DNA of 64,000 nucleotides from Streptomyces sp. SID13726 (GTDB lineage: Bacteria; Actinomycetota; Actinomycetes; Streptomycetales; Streptomycetaceae). Positions within the stretch are counted from its first letter, which is position 1. Every line of letters begins with the position of its first letter. Where the stretch lies: positions 248,001 to 312,000 of the forward strand of contig NZ_JAAGLY010000001.1 in assembly GCF_010548375.1 (NCBI RefSeq), in the 5' to 3' direction. The notes beneath the pieces were generated by a model. That model was given only the letters and a program-made list of their open reading frames with translations, had not been told where the DNA came from and made no database searches. The position numbers and the translations under genes were made by a program. Shown piece after piece: positions 26,204-34,745 of the stretch.

Positions 26204-27364
26204 ATGGCCAAGGTGCTCTGCGTCCTGTACGACGACCCGACCGACGGACACCCGACGACGTACGCCCGCGACGACCTGCCCGTGATCGACCGCTACCCCG
26301 GCGGCCAGACCGCTCCCACCCCCGAGGCGGTCGACTTCACCCCGGGCCACCTCCTGGGCAGTGTCTCCGGCGAACTCGGCCTGCGTTCCTTCCTGGAGAA
26401 GGCCGGGCACACCCTCGTCGTCACCTCCGACAAGGACGGCGCCGGGTCGGTCTTCGACCGGGAGCTGGCCGACGCGGACGTGGTGATCTCACAGCCGTTC
26501 TGGCCGGCGTACCTCACCCCCGAGCGCATCGCCGCCGCGAAGAACCTCAAGCTGGCGATCACCGCGGGCATCGGCTCCGACCACGTCGACCTCGACGCCG
26601 CCGTCGCGGGCGGGGTGACGGTCGCCGAGGTGACGTACTCCAACAGCATCAGCGTCGCCGAACACGTGGTGATGATGACGCTGGGCCTGGTCCGCAACTA
26701 CCTGCCCTCCCACCAGGTCGTCCTCGACGGCGGCTGGAACATCGCCGACTGCGTGGCGCGGTCGTACGATCTCGAAGGGATGCACGTCGGCACGGTCGCC
26801 GCCGGACGCATCGGCCTCGCGGTGCTGCGGCGGCTCAAGCCCTTCGACGTGAAGCTGCACTACACCGACCGCCACCGGCTGCCCGAGGACGTCGAGCGCG
26901 AACTGGGCCTGGTCTTCCACGAGAGCGCGGCCGACATGGTCCCGCACTGCGATGTCGTCACCGTCAACGCGCCCCTGCACCCGGAGACGGAGGGCCTGTT
27001 CGGCGACGAACTCCTCGGCCGGATGAAGCGCGGCGCCTATCTCATCAACACGGCCCGGGCCCGGATCGCCGACCGGGACGCCGTCGAACGGGCCCTGCTC
27101 AGCGGGCAGTTGGCGGGCTACGCCGGTGACGTCTGGTACCCGCAGCCGGCCCCCGCCGACCACCCCTGGCGCACGATGCCGCACCACGGCATGACCCCGC
27201 ACATCTCCGGATCGTCGCTGTCCGCGCAGGCCCGCTACGCGGCGGGCACCCGGGAGATCCTGGAGTCGTGGCTGGCCGGGCGGCCGATCCGGGACGAGTA
27301 CCTGATCGTCGACGGCGGCGCCCTCGCGGGGACCGGCGCGCACTCCTACTCGGTCAGCAAGTGA
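26204..27364 (+). CDS. fdh: NAD-dependent formate dehydrogenase
   Basis: The 386-residue enzyme oxidises formate to CO2 with NAD. It is the metal-free D-2-hydroxyacid dehydrogenase type, not a molybdenum enzyme. Diagnostic segments are GTVAAGRIGLAVLRRLKPFD (with the AAGRIG dinucleotide loop), HYTDRHRLPE, YAGDVWYPQPAPADHPWRTMP, TPHISGSSLSAQARYAAGTREIL and GGALAGTGAHSYS. The catalytic Arg in NTARARIAD and His in TPHISG are present. The tail is about 14 residues shorter than in the Pseudomonas enzyme. Start ATG follows GAGGAG. It likely yields NADH from formate and removes C1 waste. Confidence 0.94.
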   Translation: MAKVLCVLYDDPTDGHPTTYARDDLPVIDRYPGGQTAPTPEAVDFTPGHLLGSVSGELGLRSFLEKAGHTLVVTSDKDGAGSVFDRELADADVVISQPFWPAYLTPERIAAAKNLKLAITAGIGSDHVDLDAAVAGGVTVAEVTYSNSISVAEHVVMMTLGLVRNYLPSHQVVLDGGWNIADCVARSYDLEGMHVGTVAAGRIGLAVLRRLKPFDVKLHYTDRHRLPEDVERELGLVFHESAADMVPHCDVVTVNAPLHPETEGLFGDELLGRMKRGAYLINTARARIADRDAVERALLSGQLAGYAGDVWYPQPAPADHPWRTMPHHGMTPHISGSSLSAQARYAAGTREILESWLAGRPIRDEYLIVDGGALAGTGAHSYSVSK

Positions 27365-27377
27365 CCCGGGGCCCCGC

Positions 27378-27770
27378 TCAGGCGCGGTCGATGTGCACGT
27401 TCGTCGACTTCACCCGGGCGGTGGCCTCCACCCCGACCTCCAGGCCCAGTTCCTCCACGGCCTCCCGCGTCAGCAGCGACACCAGCCGGTGCGGGCCCGC
27501 CTGGATCTCGACCTGGGCCGCGACATCGCCGAGCTTCACGGCGGTGACGATGCCGGGGAAGGCGTTGCGGACGGAGGTGTACGACGTCTCCTCCTCACCG
27601 CCGGACCTGGCCAGCTCCACCGAGAAGGCGGCCAGGTCCTTGCCGTCGATGAGGCGCCGCCCGCTCTCGTCGCGGTGCGTGGGCACCCGCCCGGCGTCCG
27701 CCCACCGCCGGGCGGTGTCGGGGCTCACGCCGAGCAGCCGCGCCGCCTGGCCGATCGTGTAGGACTGCAT
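27378..27770 (-). CDS. HTH-TOBE regulator, second copy
   Basis: A 130-residue paralogue of the regulator at 22078-22464: HTH YTIGQAARLLGVSPDTARRWADAGRV, then TOBE domain VRNAFPGIVTAVKLGDVAAQVEIQAG and VKSTNVHID. The stop is 13 bp from the convergent formate dehydrogenase stop. As with the other copy, there is no ribosome binding site; TATCTT (27778-27783) ends seven bases before ATG 27770, so a leaderless mRNA is likely. Both starts read CGTATGCA. What it regulates is unknown. Confidence 0.83.
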   Translation of the reverse strand: MQSYTIGQAARLLGVSPDTARRWADAGRVPTHRDESGRRLIDGKDLAAFSVELARSGGEEETSYTSVRNAFPGIVTAVKLGDVAAQVEIQAGPHRLVSLLTREAVEELGLEVGVEATARVKSTNVHIDRA

Positions 27771-27777
27771 ACGCGCC

Positions 27778-27783
27778 AAGATA
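27778..27783 (-). promoter_or_regulatory. Leaderless-type -10 box for second HTH-TOBE gene
   Basis: TATCTT on the minus strand, seven bases before the ATG; same arrangement as at 22471-22476. Confidence 0.5.
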
Positions 27784-27883
27784 GGCGATCAGCGCGCCCG
27801 GAGTGCTTCTGGAGCGCTCCCGGAGCCCTCCCGCCCGGTGCCGTACGGCGGCGGGCTCGGTCATACGACGATGCGGCGGTCGG

Positions 27884-30772
27884 TCATACGACGATGCAGG
27901 CCATGGCGGCCCACAGCAGGGGCGAGTGCTCGATCCGCCCCTCGGCGCGCCAGCGGTCGAGCCGCTCGCGCTGCCAGCCGCCGAGCCGGTGCACCGGGTC
28001 GGGGTCCTCGTGGGCGGTGTCGACCGCGACGACCGCCTCCGACAGCGGGCGCACCGACTCGGGCAGTCCCGCCAGCCGGTGGAAGGCGAAGTCGGTCGGC
28101 AGGACCCAGCGGGTGGCGGTGACCAGCTCCGCACCGTTGTGGATCATGGCCGTGGCCAGGCCGAACGACTCGGCGAACCGCAGATCCCCGCCGCTCTCGC
28201 AGCCGATCAGGGCGACCCGTCGCGGCGCGGGCCAGATCCGCGCCCCCGGCTCCCCGTCGGCCCGCAGGGGCAGCGTGCCCAGCAGCAGGTCCTTGGCCGA
28301 CAGCGGACGGTGGGCGCGGACCGGCTCGGCCAGGCCGGCGTTCTCCGGGCCGCAGCACAGATGGAGGGTGCCGTCCTCGCTCTGTCCGCCCGCGACCGGC
28401 GCGCCGCTGACATGACCGACGTACAGGAGTCTGCGCGCCCCCTTGCGGAGCACGCCGCTCAGCCAGTCCCGGTCCAGGTCGGTGCGGCGGAACGCCTCCA
28501 CGGGGGCGCCGAGGGGCGGTTCCACGGGGCCCGCGCCGAGCCGGGTCCTGACCAGCTCCACGAGTTCCGGGGCCGAACCGGGCGGGCCCAGGACCGAGCC
28601 GAGCGGGGAGTCGGCGCGGAAACCGGGCACGCGTGGGTCCAGGACGAGGACGACCGGGCCGCCGCCGTCCTCGGGGCGGTCCGGGGTGTGCTGCCGTCGC
28701 AGCGAGGTCGGCGTGGTGGTCACCACGTCCGCCAGGTCGATCAGCCGTACGTCGTCCTCGCCGACCGCCAGCAGCTCCCACGGGACCTGGGCGACCCGGG
28801 GCGAGGGCTGGATCCGGATCAGCGGACGGCCCGCCCGCTCCGCGACCTGCCGGATCTGCGCCGTCAGCCCCTCCGGCCACAGCGCCTCGGCCAGCGTCCG
28901 CGCGAGCCGGCGCTCCGCCTCGGGATCGGCCAGCGCGCCCGACGCGAAGACCCGCCGCATCCCCGCCGCGCCCTCGCCCTCACCGGGCAGCGCGGCGGCC
29001 AACTCGGCCACCGCCAGGTCGACTTCACCGGCGGGACCTTGCCCGGTGCCGAAGCCCCGCGCGCCACCGGCCCAGGTCCAGGTCATGAACAGGTCGCCCG
29101 CGTCGGCCAGCCGGACCTGGACCACCGGACGGCTCGTCAGGTCGTCGGTGAACCAGAACGGGACCTCCTCCTCGTCCACGATCCGCCGCCCGTAACGGAA
29201 CTCGGCCCCCGCGATGTACTCCTGGAGCGCGATCCGCCCCGTCTCCGCCGAGGTCCGCACCTTCGGCGGCGGCGCGACCCGCAGACCGGCCGAGGAAGCT
29301 GCCTCCGCCGCCACGCTCCCCAGCGTCATCGTCCCCTCGCCGGGTTCCCCGTACGACTTCATCGCCGCGTCCGGGAAGACCTGCGCGGGGTCCGTGGTGG
29401 AGGGCGTCACCGACTCCGCCGCCCCGCTCAGGGCGAGCGCGGCGCCCGCGCAGCGGTGTTCCACCAGCTCGAAGAGGAGCCCTTGGTCCTGCCGGCGCAC
29501 AGCGAGACGGAAGGCCAACCGCATGGCCTCGTCCGCCAGTTGGAGCCACTGGCTGCGGGCGTGCGCGGTGACGAAGTCGTGGCGGGCGGCGGCCAGGGCG
29601 AGCGCGGCCGGGAGGGCGAGGGACAGCGCGGTGTCCACGGACCGCCTCTCGTGCTCACCGTGGTCCGTCCGGTCGAGGTTGTCCTCCAGGGTCCGCGCGA
29701 GCATGAGGTCGACCTGCGCGCAGCGCTCCAGGACACCCCGCTCCTGATAGACGTCACGGGCGCCCTGGGCCAGCCGCTTCATCTCCTCGATGTCGCCCCG
29801 GTCGTACGCCTGTTGGGCACCCATCAGCATGGTGTCGGTCGCCGCGACCGAGGCACCGAGCCGGGTGAACCGCTCCAGGCTCGCCGCCATGAGACCGCTC
29901 GCGCCCGTGTCGTCGCCGCGCCGGCCCGCGAGAAAGCTGCGCGCCTGCTCGCACACGGCCAGCTCACCGAACCGGCGCTGCTCCTCGAAGAACGCGGACG
30001 CCTCGGTGAACAGCCGCTCCGCGAGGTCGAGTTCACCCCGTTCAAGAGCCAGGGAGGCGCGGTGCGCGAGCATCGTCTGCTGCTCACCCGCGTTTCCCAG
30101 TGCCCGGAAGGCGTTCTCCGCGCGCGCGAAATGGTCCTCGGCCGCGTCGAACCGCCCCGTGGAGGAGCAGATCACGCCGAGCGCGGTCAGCAGACGGGCC
30201 CTGGGCTCCGGCGCGCTCGCCGGAGTGCTGGACAGCAGCAGCGCGGCCTGCTCCTCGGCGGTTCCCCACTCGCCCCGGTCCATCAGCAGGAGCACCCGGT
30301 TCAGGCCGAGTTCGGCGCCGCGCAGTCCGTCCGGGTCGTCGAACTCCGGCAGGACGGCGGACGCCTCGTCGAGACAGGCCAGCGCCTCGTCCAGCCGTCC
30401 CGTCCGGCGCAGCGCATCGGCCTTGGCGATCAGCGTCCGCAGCACCATCTCCTGCCACATCCGCCGGCCCCGCGGACCCATCGGCGCCGACGCGATGCCG
30501 TCGAGCAGCGCCCGGGACCGGTCCACGGCGTCCTCGCCGCCCGCCAGGTCAGAGGCGTCGAGGAGAACGGTCCCAAGGTCGATCAGCACGTGCGCGCGCA
30601 GGAACCGTACGTCGGGGGAGTCCTCCAGGGACTCGGCCACCGTGAGCAACTCGTCGTACACGGCACGGGCGGCCTCGAAGTCGGCGGCCCGGTGGTGCTC
30701 CTGGGCCTGGGCGAAGGCACCGTCCAGGGGGTCGCCGTAGAGGGGGATCGGTGCGTCGCTCTCGTCCGTCAT
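27884..30772 (-). CDS. TPR-CHAT domain protease
   Basis: A 962-residue protein. Residues about 15-450 form TPR-like helical repeats (ADFEAARAVYDELLTVAESL, GRLDEALACLDEASAVL, GRFDAAEDHFARAENAF, GELDLAERLFTEASAFF). The C-terminal CHAT domain has the caspase-type dyad His787 in LLYVGHVSG and Cys858 in VALIGCESGGD, followed by RFAESFGLATAMIHNGAELVTATRW. CHAT proteins are caspase-fold peptidases; some cut partner proteins upon infection or stress sensing. Both catalytic residues are present. The gene is last in a three-gene operon, three bases behind its upstream neighbour, which may be substrate, sensor or partner. Confidence 0.85.
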   Translation of the reverse strand: MTDESDAPIPLYGDPLDGAFAQAQEHHRAADFEAARAVYDELLTVAESLEDSPDVRFLRAHVLIDLGTVLLDASDLAGGEDAVDRSRALLDGIASAPMGPRGRRMWQEMVLRTLIAKADALRRTGRLDEALACLDEASAVLPEFDDPDGLRGAELGLNRVLLLMDRGEWGTAEEQAALLLSSTPASAPEPRARLLTALGVICSSTGRFDAAEDHFARAENAFRALGNAGEQQTMLAHRASLALERGELDLAERLFTEASAFFEEQRRFGELAVCEQARSFLAGRRGDDTGASGLMAASLERFTRLGASVAATDTMLMGAQQAYDRGDIEEMKRLAQGARDVYQERGVLERCAQVDLMLARTLEDNLDRTDHGEHERRSVDTALSLALPAALALAAARHDFVTAHARSQWLQLADEAMRLAFRLAVRRQDQGLLFELVEHRCAGAALALSGAAESVTPSTTDPAQVFPDAAMKSYGEPGEGTMTLGSVAAEAASSAGLRVAPPPKVRTSAETGRIALQEYIAGAEFRYGRRIVDEEEVPFWFTDDLTSRPVVQVRLADAGDLFMTWTWAGGARGFGTGQGPAGEVDLAVAELAAALPGEGEGAAGMRRVFASGALADPEAERRLARTLAEALWPEGLTAQIRQVAERAGRPLIRIQPSPRVAQVPWELLAVGEDDVRLIDLADVVTTTPTSLRRQHTPDRPEDGGGPVVLVLDPRVPGFRADSPLGSVLGPPGSAPELVELVRTRLGAGPVEPPLGAPVEAFRRTDLDRDWLSGVLRKGARRLLYVGHVSGAPVAGGQSEDGTLHLCCGPENAGLAEPVRAHRPLSAKDLLLGTLPLRADGEPGARIWPAPRRVALIGCESGGDLRFAESFGLATAMIHNGAELVTATRWVLPTDFAFHRLAGLPESVRPLSEAVVAVDTAHEDPDPVHRLGGWQRERLDRWRAEGRIEHSPLLWAAMACIVV

Positions 30773-30775
30773 GCG

Positions 30776-32149
30776 TCAGTAGTCCTCTTCGGTGGCAGCG
30801 GCGGCCAGGGTCTCGGCGAGGAAGGGGGGCATGCGGGTGTCGGGGCCGGTGTGCGGCGGGAGTTGGGCCGCGTCGGTGACTTGCTGGGCCCGCGCCGCTT
30901 CGGTCAGCCGCCGCCGGACCAGCTCGCGGACCGCGTCACGGTCGGTCCGGTCACCGGGACCGTGGCCCGGGTCGAAGCCGGGCAGCAGGACGCCGACCTC
31001 GATGTGAGGTGTCGCCGTGGCGACCGACAGCTCCGGGCCGGGGCCCAGGTCGAGATCCCCGCGGCCGGTCCACACGTCGTCGCGCCGGTCGAGGGGCACC
31101 CGGTTCGGACGGCCACCGTCGACCAGCACCTCCGCCACGAGCGGTACGCCGGAGACGGGCGCCGTGACATGCGCGACCACCTCGACCTCGATCTGCCGTC
31201 GCGCACCGAGCGCCCGCGCGGTCCAGGACACCGCGTCCTCGGCGGCGTCGACGAACCCCGGCGGATAGCGCCGCCAGTCATTGGTCCCCGAGCCCCGGGC
31301 GATCACCCGGTCACCGGCTGAGCTCGGGGCGCCCGCCGCGAGGGCGTAACCGCCCTGCCGCGCGAACAGCGTGCCGGGGTCGACCGGTGCGGTGGCGAGG
31401 CTGGGTCCCTGTTCCTGGTCGAGGGCCGAGCGGAGGCGGCGCAGCGCGGGGCCGTCCAGTCCCGCGGAGTCCGCGGCGTCGTCGATCAGTCGTAGGACGT
31501 GGTCCAAGTGGCGTGTGGTCGCGGTGGGTTGGGGTGTCGCTGTACGCCACCACTGGATCAGCGGGTCGAGGGCGGCTTCGTGTTCCTCGATCAGATCGGC
31601 CGCGCTGTCGTGGAAGCCGCTGAAGCCGCTGAAGCCGCTGAAGTCATCGACGTCACCGAAGTCGTCGGAGTCGGCGAAGAGTTCCTGGCATTCATGGGTC
31701 AGGGCGGCCAACTCCAGCCCCAGCACGCCCGGTTCGAGTTCTCCGATGCCGTCCGTGTACGACGCCGGCCACCAGCGGGCCGCCCAGTGTCCGAAGGCTA
31801 GCCGCGCGGCGGAGTGGGCGAGGGCGGTCGGCGGGATCGTCAACTCCCTTACGGGCGAACCCTCCTGGGCCTCCGGTGCTGCCTGTGCTGCCTGTGCCTC
31901 CTGTACGGCGACGGCCACCTCCTCGCCGTAGAGCGCCCACAGCCACTGCTGAGCCCGCTCCACGTCATGGACCTCCGCCACCGGCGGCCCGGGCTCCCCG
32001 AGCACGGGCCAGACGAGCAGTGCCCCGGCGACCTCCAGCACGGCCCGCGTGAAGTCCGGGCCGGGGGCGGCCTCGTCGTCGTAGGACAGGCGACCGGCGC
32101 TCACCCGGACCATGCCGTCGCGCCCGCTCGTCACCCGGATCTCCGCCAT
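30776..32149 (-). CDS. Hypothetical protein in CHAT operon
   Basis: A 457-residue acidic protein that I do not recognise. No signal peptide or transmembrane helix is visible. Features are QEAQAAQAAPEAQ around residue 85, an acidic tract FADSDDFGDVDDFSGFSGFSGFHDS built on a 9-bp DNA repeat (AAGCCGCTG on the plus strand near 31616-31645), and a C-terminal EVVAHVTAPVSGVPLVAEVL. The last domain, with a beta-rich pattern, might be a folded module. ATG overlaps the previous stop (TGATG), and the CHAT gene starts three bases after its own stop. It is thus probably made in step with the protease. Confidence 0.7.
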   Translation of the reverse strand: MAEIRVTSGRDGMVRVSAGRLSYDDEAAPGPDFTRAVLEVAGALLVWPVLGEPGPPVAEVHDVERAQQWLWALYGEEVAVAVQEAQAAQAAPEAQEGSPVRELTIPPTALAHSAARLAFGHWAARWWPASYTDGIGELEPGVLGLELAALTHECQELFADSDDFGDVDDFSGFSGFSGFHDSAADLIEEHEAALDPLIQWWRTATPQPTATTRHLDHVLRLIDDAADSAGLDGPALRRLRSALDQEQGPSLATAPVDPGTLFARQGGYALAAGAPSSAGDRVIARGSGTNDWRRYPPGFVDAAEDAVSWTARALGARRQIEVEVVAHVTAPVSGVPLVAEVLVDGGRPNRVPLDRRDDVWTGRGDLDLGPGPELSVATATPHIEVGVLLPGFDPGHGPGDRTDRDAVRELVRRRLTEAARAQQVTDAAQLPPHTGPDTRMPPFLAETLAAAATEEDY

Positions 32150-33585
32150 CAGGCGCTCCTCGGCTCGGCCGCGTCAACGGAGGCCGCGTCCCCGACGGCC
32201 GAGTTCACGACGGCCGAGTTCACGACGGCCGCGTCCACGGCGTTCGCGGACAGCGCGCGCAGCGCCGAGCGGACCCTGGCGCGGTGGTCCATCATCACCG
32301 AGCGGGCGACCCCGTCGAGCACCGACCAGGCGGCCGGGAGGTCTTCCAGGGGCGCGTCGCGGACGTCACGGCCGTGCAGTCGTACCCACAGCCGGCGCAT
32401 GTAGGCGGTCCAGGGGGTGCGGAGGTCCTGGGCGAGGGCGTCCAGACGGCCGCCGTCCGGGTCGGGGCGGGGTGAGACGGTCATGCGGCGGGCGCGCAGG
32501 ACCGAGGCCTCGCGCCGCCAGCGGGCGTTGACGGCCCGGTGCGCGGCGGTGCGCCCCGGGACGGGATCACCGGTGCCCAGCGGGTCGAGGCCGACCGCGA
32601 GGCGGCCCCCGAGGACGACGGTGACGCGCAGGCTCTCGTCGTACAGGCCGAGCGGGGCGCAGCTGCGGCCCGCCTCCCGCCCGACGAGCTCCGGCACGGT
32701 GGGCAGCTCCTCGCGCCGGGACGACGACTGGAGCACGACGAAGAGCCGCTCGAACAGGGTGCGGTCCAGGGGAGCGGGCAGTGTGGCCGTCGAGGCGCTC
32801 CGGCCGACCTCCGGCCGCGCGGGCACCGGCCGTGCGGTCAGGCCCAGGTGCGCGGGCGGGTCCTCTCCTCCCCAGACACCGCTGGTCCGCGCCCACAGGA
32901 CCCGGCCGAACAGGCCGCCGTGTCCCGCCTCGACCATGGCCGCGTACGCGGGCGAGTCCGGCATGACCGCGTACCTGGCCGAGTCCGGTTCCGGTGTGCC
33001 GCAGGACTCCAGCGCCTCGGCGGCCAGCGCCACGGCCTCCGCCGCGTCCGCTTCCGCCGTCGGCCCGCGGGTGTCCCAGGCGGCGGCCAGTTCCGCGTCG
33101 AGCCGGGACCGCAGGGCGGGGTCGGCGAGACAGTCCTTCAGCGCGTCCACCGTGCGGCCGCCGCCCGCGTCCGCCACGTCCTCGACGACCTCCCGGGCCA
33201 GCGCGTCCGCCCCGGCCGAGGGCGCCCCGTGCTCGGTGGCCAGCTCGAAGCACCGCTGGAAGTACAGGTCCTGGGGGTTGCCCGCCACGACCCCCAGCGC
33301 CCGGCGGACCTTCTTGAGCAGCGTGAACCACTGTGCCGTCGCCGTGAGACGCGCACCGGACTCCCGGATCAGCGCGTCGAGCCGCGCGGCCTCCGCCGGT
33401 CCGAGGAAGTCCGTCGCGAGCTCGGGACGCAGCGCGGGCCTCACGACCAGCGGCAGCACGATCAGCTTGACCGTCCGCGTCAGCGGTGCCCCGCCCGGCC
33501 CGCTCAGCGAGGCGGGTCCCGGCCCGAGGGCACGCCAGGCCCGGTCGATGACCAGGGCGCGCGGTCGCTGGCTCGGGGGCGGCAT
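32149..33585 (-). CDS. Hypothetical protein, first gene of CHAT operon
   Basis: A 478-residue protein without recognised motifs. It is largely helical by composition (LIRESGARLTATAQWFTLLKKVRRAL; ALAREVVEDVADAGGGRTVDAL) and lacks signal or membrane segments. Near the C-terminus a 15-bp duplication gives AAVVNSAVVNSAV. I set the start at ATG 33585 (MPPPSQRPRALVIDRAW). The frame continues to 33777, but that part translates the satellite repeat as Cys/Arg-rich sequence and is not credible. It may sense or recruit for the CHAT protease two genes downstream. Confidence 0.68.
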   Translation of the reverse strand: MPPPSQRPRALVIDRAWRALGPGPASLSGPGGAPLTRTVKLIVLPLVVRPALRPELATDFLGPAEAARLDALIRESGARLTATAQWFTLLKKVRRALGVVAGNPQDLYFQRCFELATEHGAPSAGADALAREVVEDVADAGGGRTVDALKDCLADPALRSRLDAELAAAWDTRGPTAEADAAEAVALAAEALESCGTPEPDSARYAVMPDSPAYAAMVEAGHGGLFGRVLWARTSGVWGGEDPPAHLGLTARPVPARPEVGRSASTATLPAPLDRTLFERLFVVLQSSSRREELPTVPELVGREAGRSCAPLGLYDESLRVTVVLGGRLAVGLDPLGTGDPVPGRTAAHRAVNARWRREASVLRARRMTVSPRPDPDGGRLDALAQDLRTPWTAYMRRLWVRLHGRDVRDAPLEDLPAAWSVLDGVARSVMMDHRARVRSALRALSANAVDAAVVNSAVVNSAVGDAASVDAAEPRSA

Positions 33586-33661
33586 GGGGCGAGCGTACGT
33601 CCTGCACGAACAGGCGGGCGAACCTGGGATCGGTAGGGGAACCGGCCCACCTAGCGTCCTC

Positions 33662-33775
33662 ATCGTGCACCGCACCGGACACCGGACACCGGACCGGACA
33701 CCGGATCGTGCACCGCACCGCATCGGACATCGCACCGCACCGGACATCGCACCGCATCGGACACCGGTCGACACC
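33662..33775. repeat. Satellite-like repeat between divergent units
   Basis: Imperfect units built from GCACCGCACCGGACATC, GCACCGCATCGGACACC and GGACACCGGA fill about 114 bp between the CHAT operon and the divergent plus-strand genes. Unit length varies between about 10 and 24 bp. It occupies the expected promoter zone of both. Confidence 0.8.
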
Positions 33776-33791
33776 ACAAGGAGGAACGGTC

Positions 33792-34217
33792 ATGGGAATC
33801 TTCGGGAAGCGTGGCAAGAACCGCGAGGAGCGGGCGGCGGAGATCGCCGGCAAGGTGGCGAGCGGCAAGGGCTTCTACGGCCGGACCACGCGCGCGTTCC
33901 TCGGCGCGGAGGACTTCGCCAAGGTCCAGCAGTCGATCGGCGCCTACCAGTCGGGCAACGACGTCCAGCAGCTGCTCGCCGCCGGGGTGCCGACCACACC
34001 GGCCGTCGTCGTCTCGATCAGTGACACCGGCCGGCTGGTCAACTACGACCCGGTCGTCGACCTGGTCCTCCAGCCCGCCGGCACCACCGGCACCGTCACC
34101 CTCCAGACCCTGGTCTCCAAGCTGCGCATCCCCCGCACCGGCGACCAGGTCCTCCTGATCGCCGACCCCGCGCGACCGGGCGGCTACCTGTACGCCGGGG
34201 ACGGAGTGGCCCCGTGA
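33792..34217 (+). CDS. Hypothetical soluble protein
   Basis: A 141-residue protein beginning MGIFGKRGKNREERAAEI, with a strong AAGGAGGAACGGTC ribosome binding site. A basic helical N-terminus is followed by PAVVVSISDTGRLVNYDPVVDLVLQ and DQVLLIADPARPGGYLYAG, a beta-rich domain that I do not recognise. No membrane segment. The next gene starts 84 bp later; five genes in this direction appear to form one unit divergent from the CHAT operon. Confidence 0.72.
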   Translation: MGIFGKRGKNREERAAEIAGKVASGKGFYGRTTRAFLGAEDFAKVQQSIGAYQSGNDVQQLLAAGVPTTPAVVVSISDTGRLVNYDPVVDLVLQPAGTTGTVTLQTLVSKLRIPRTGDQVLLIADPARPGGYLYAGDGVAP

Positions 34218-34301
34218 CGTCGCCCTCGCCGTACGACGCCGACCGGCTTCCTGGTCTCCAGGCCCAGGGGGAGCGGCCGGTCGGGAACCCGGAGTACTGA
34301 G

Positions 34302-34745
34302 GTGGCCGAGGAGATCCGGTGGACGCGGATATCCAGGGCGGGCCTCGGGCAGTACGAGATCGCCGCCCTGATGTGCCTGTGCGGACCGGTCATGCTGGGC
34401 TTCGCCCTCTTCACCGGCGCCGAACTCCTCGTCATCGGGATCGTGTTCACGGTGGTCTTCCTGCCCCTGGGCCTGGCGTTCTGGTTCCAGACCGGCGCCG
34501 AGCGGGAGCAGAACCGGCGCCTCGACGACGCCGGGGTCCCGGCGAGCGCGGAGGTCACCGACCTGACCGACTTCGACTGGGACGGCGAGACACCCGGTGT
34601 GGAGGTCGAACTGCGGGTCAGCGGAACGGGGTTCAGGACCTTCGACACGACCTGGCGGCGCACGCGCGACGTCTCCCTGTGGGTGGGTCAACGCCTCCCG
34701 GCCCGAGCGGACCCGTCCAGCGGCCTGTTCCGCGTGGAGATCTGA
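34302..34745 (+). CDS. Hypothetical membrane protein
   Basis: A 147-residue protein with two hydrophobic helices at about residues 20-60 (AALMCLCGPVMLGFALF; LLVIGIVFTVVFLPLGLAFWF) and a C-terminal domain (VEVELRVSGTGFRTFDTTWRR) of beta character, probably cytoplasmic. It resembles the layout of DUF3592-type proteins. Start GTG 34302 follows CGGAG. The stop overlaps the next start as TGATG. Confidence 0.7.
   Translation: MAEEIRWTRISRAGLGQYEIAALMCLCGPVMLGFALFTGAELLVIGIVFTVVFLPLGLAFWFQTGAEREQNRRLDDAGVPASAEVTDLTDFDWDGETPGVEVELRVSGTGFRTFDTTWRRTRDVSLWVGQRLPARADPSSGLFRVEI

Noticed and set aside
27803..31321. Open frame of 1172 codons antisense to the CHAT gene
   Set aside because: Low-complexity Arg/Gln/Gly translation; the opposite strand has clear TPR and CHAT motifs.
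33586..33777. N-terminal extension of the first CHAT-operon protein
   Set aside because: It would translate the satellite repeat as a Cys/Arg/Gly-rich run, unlike protein sequence.
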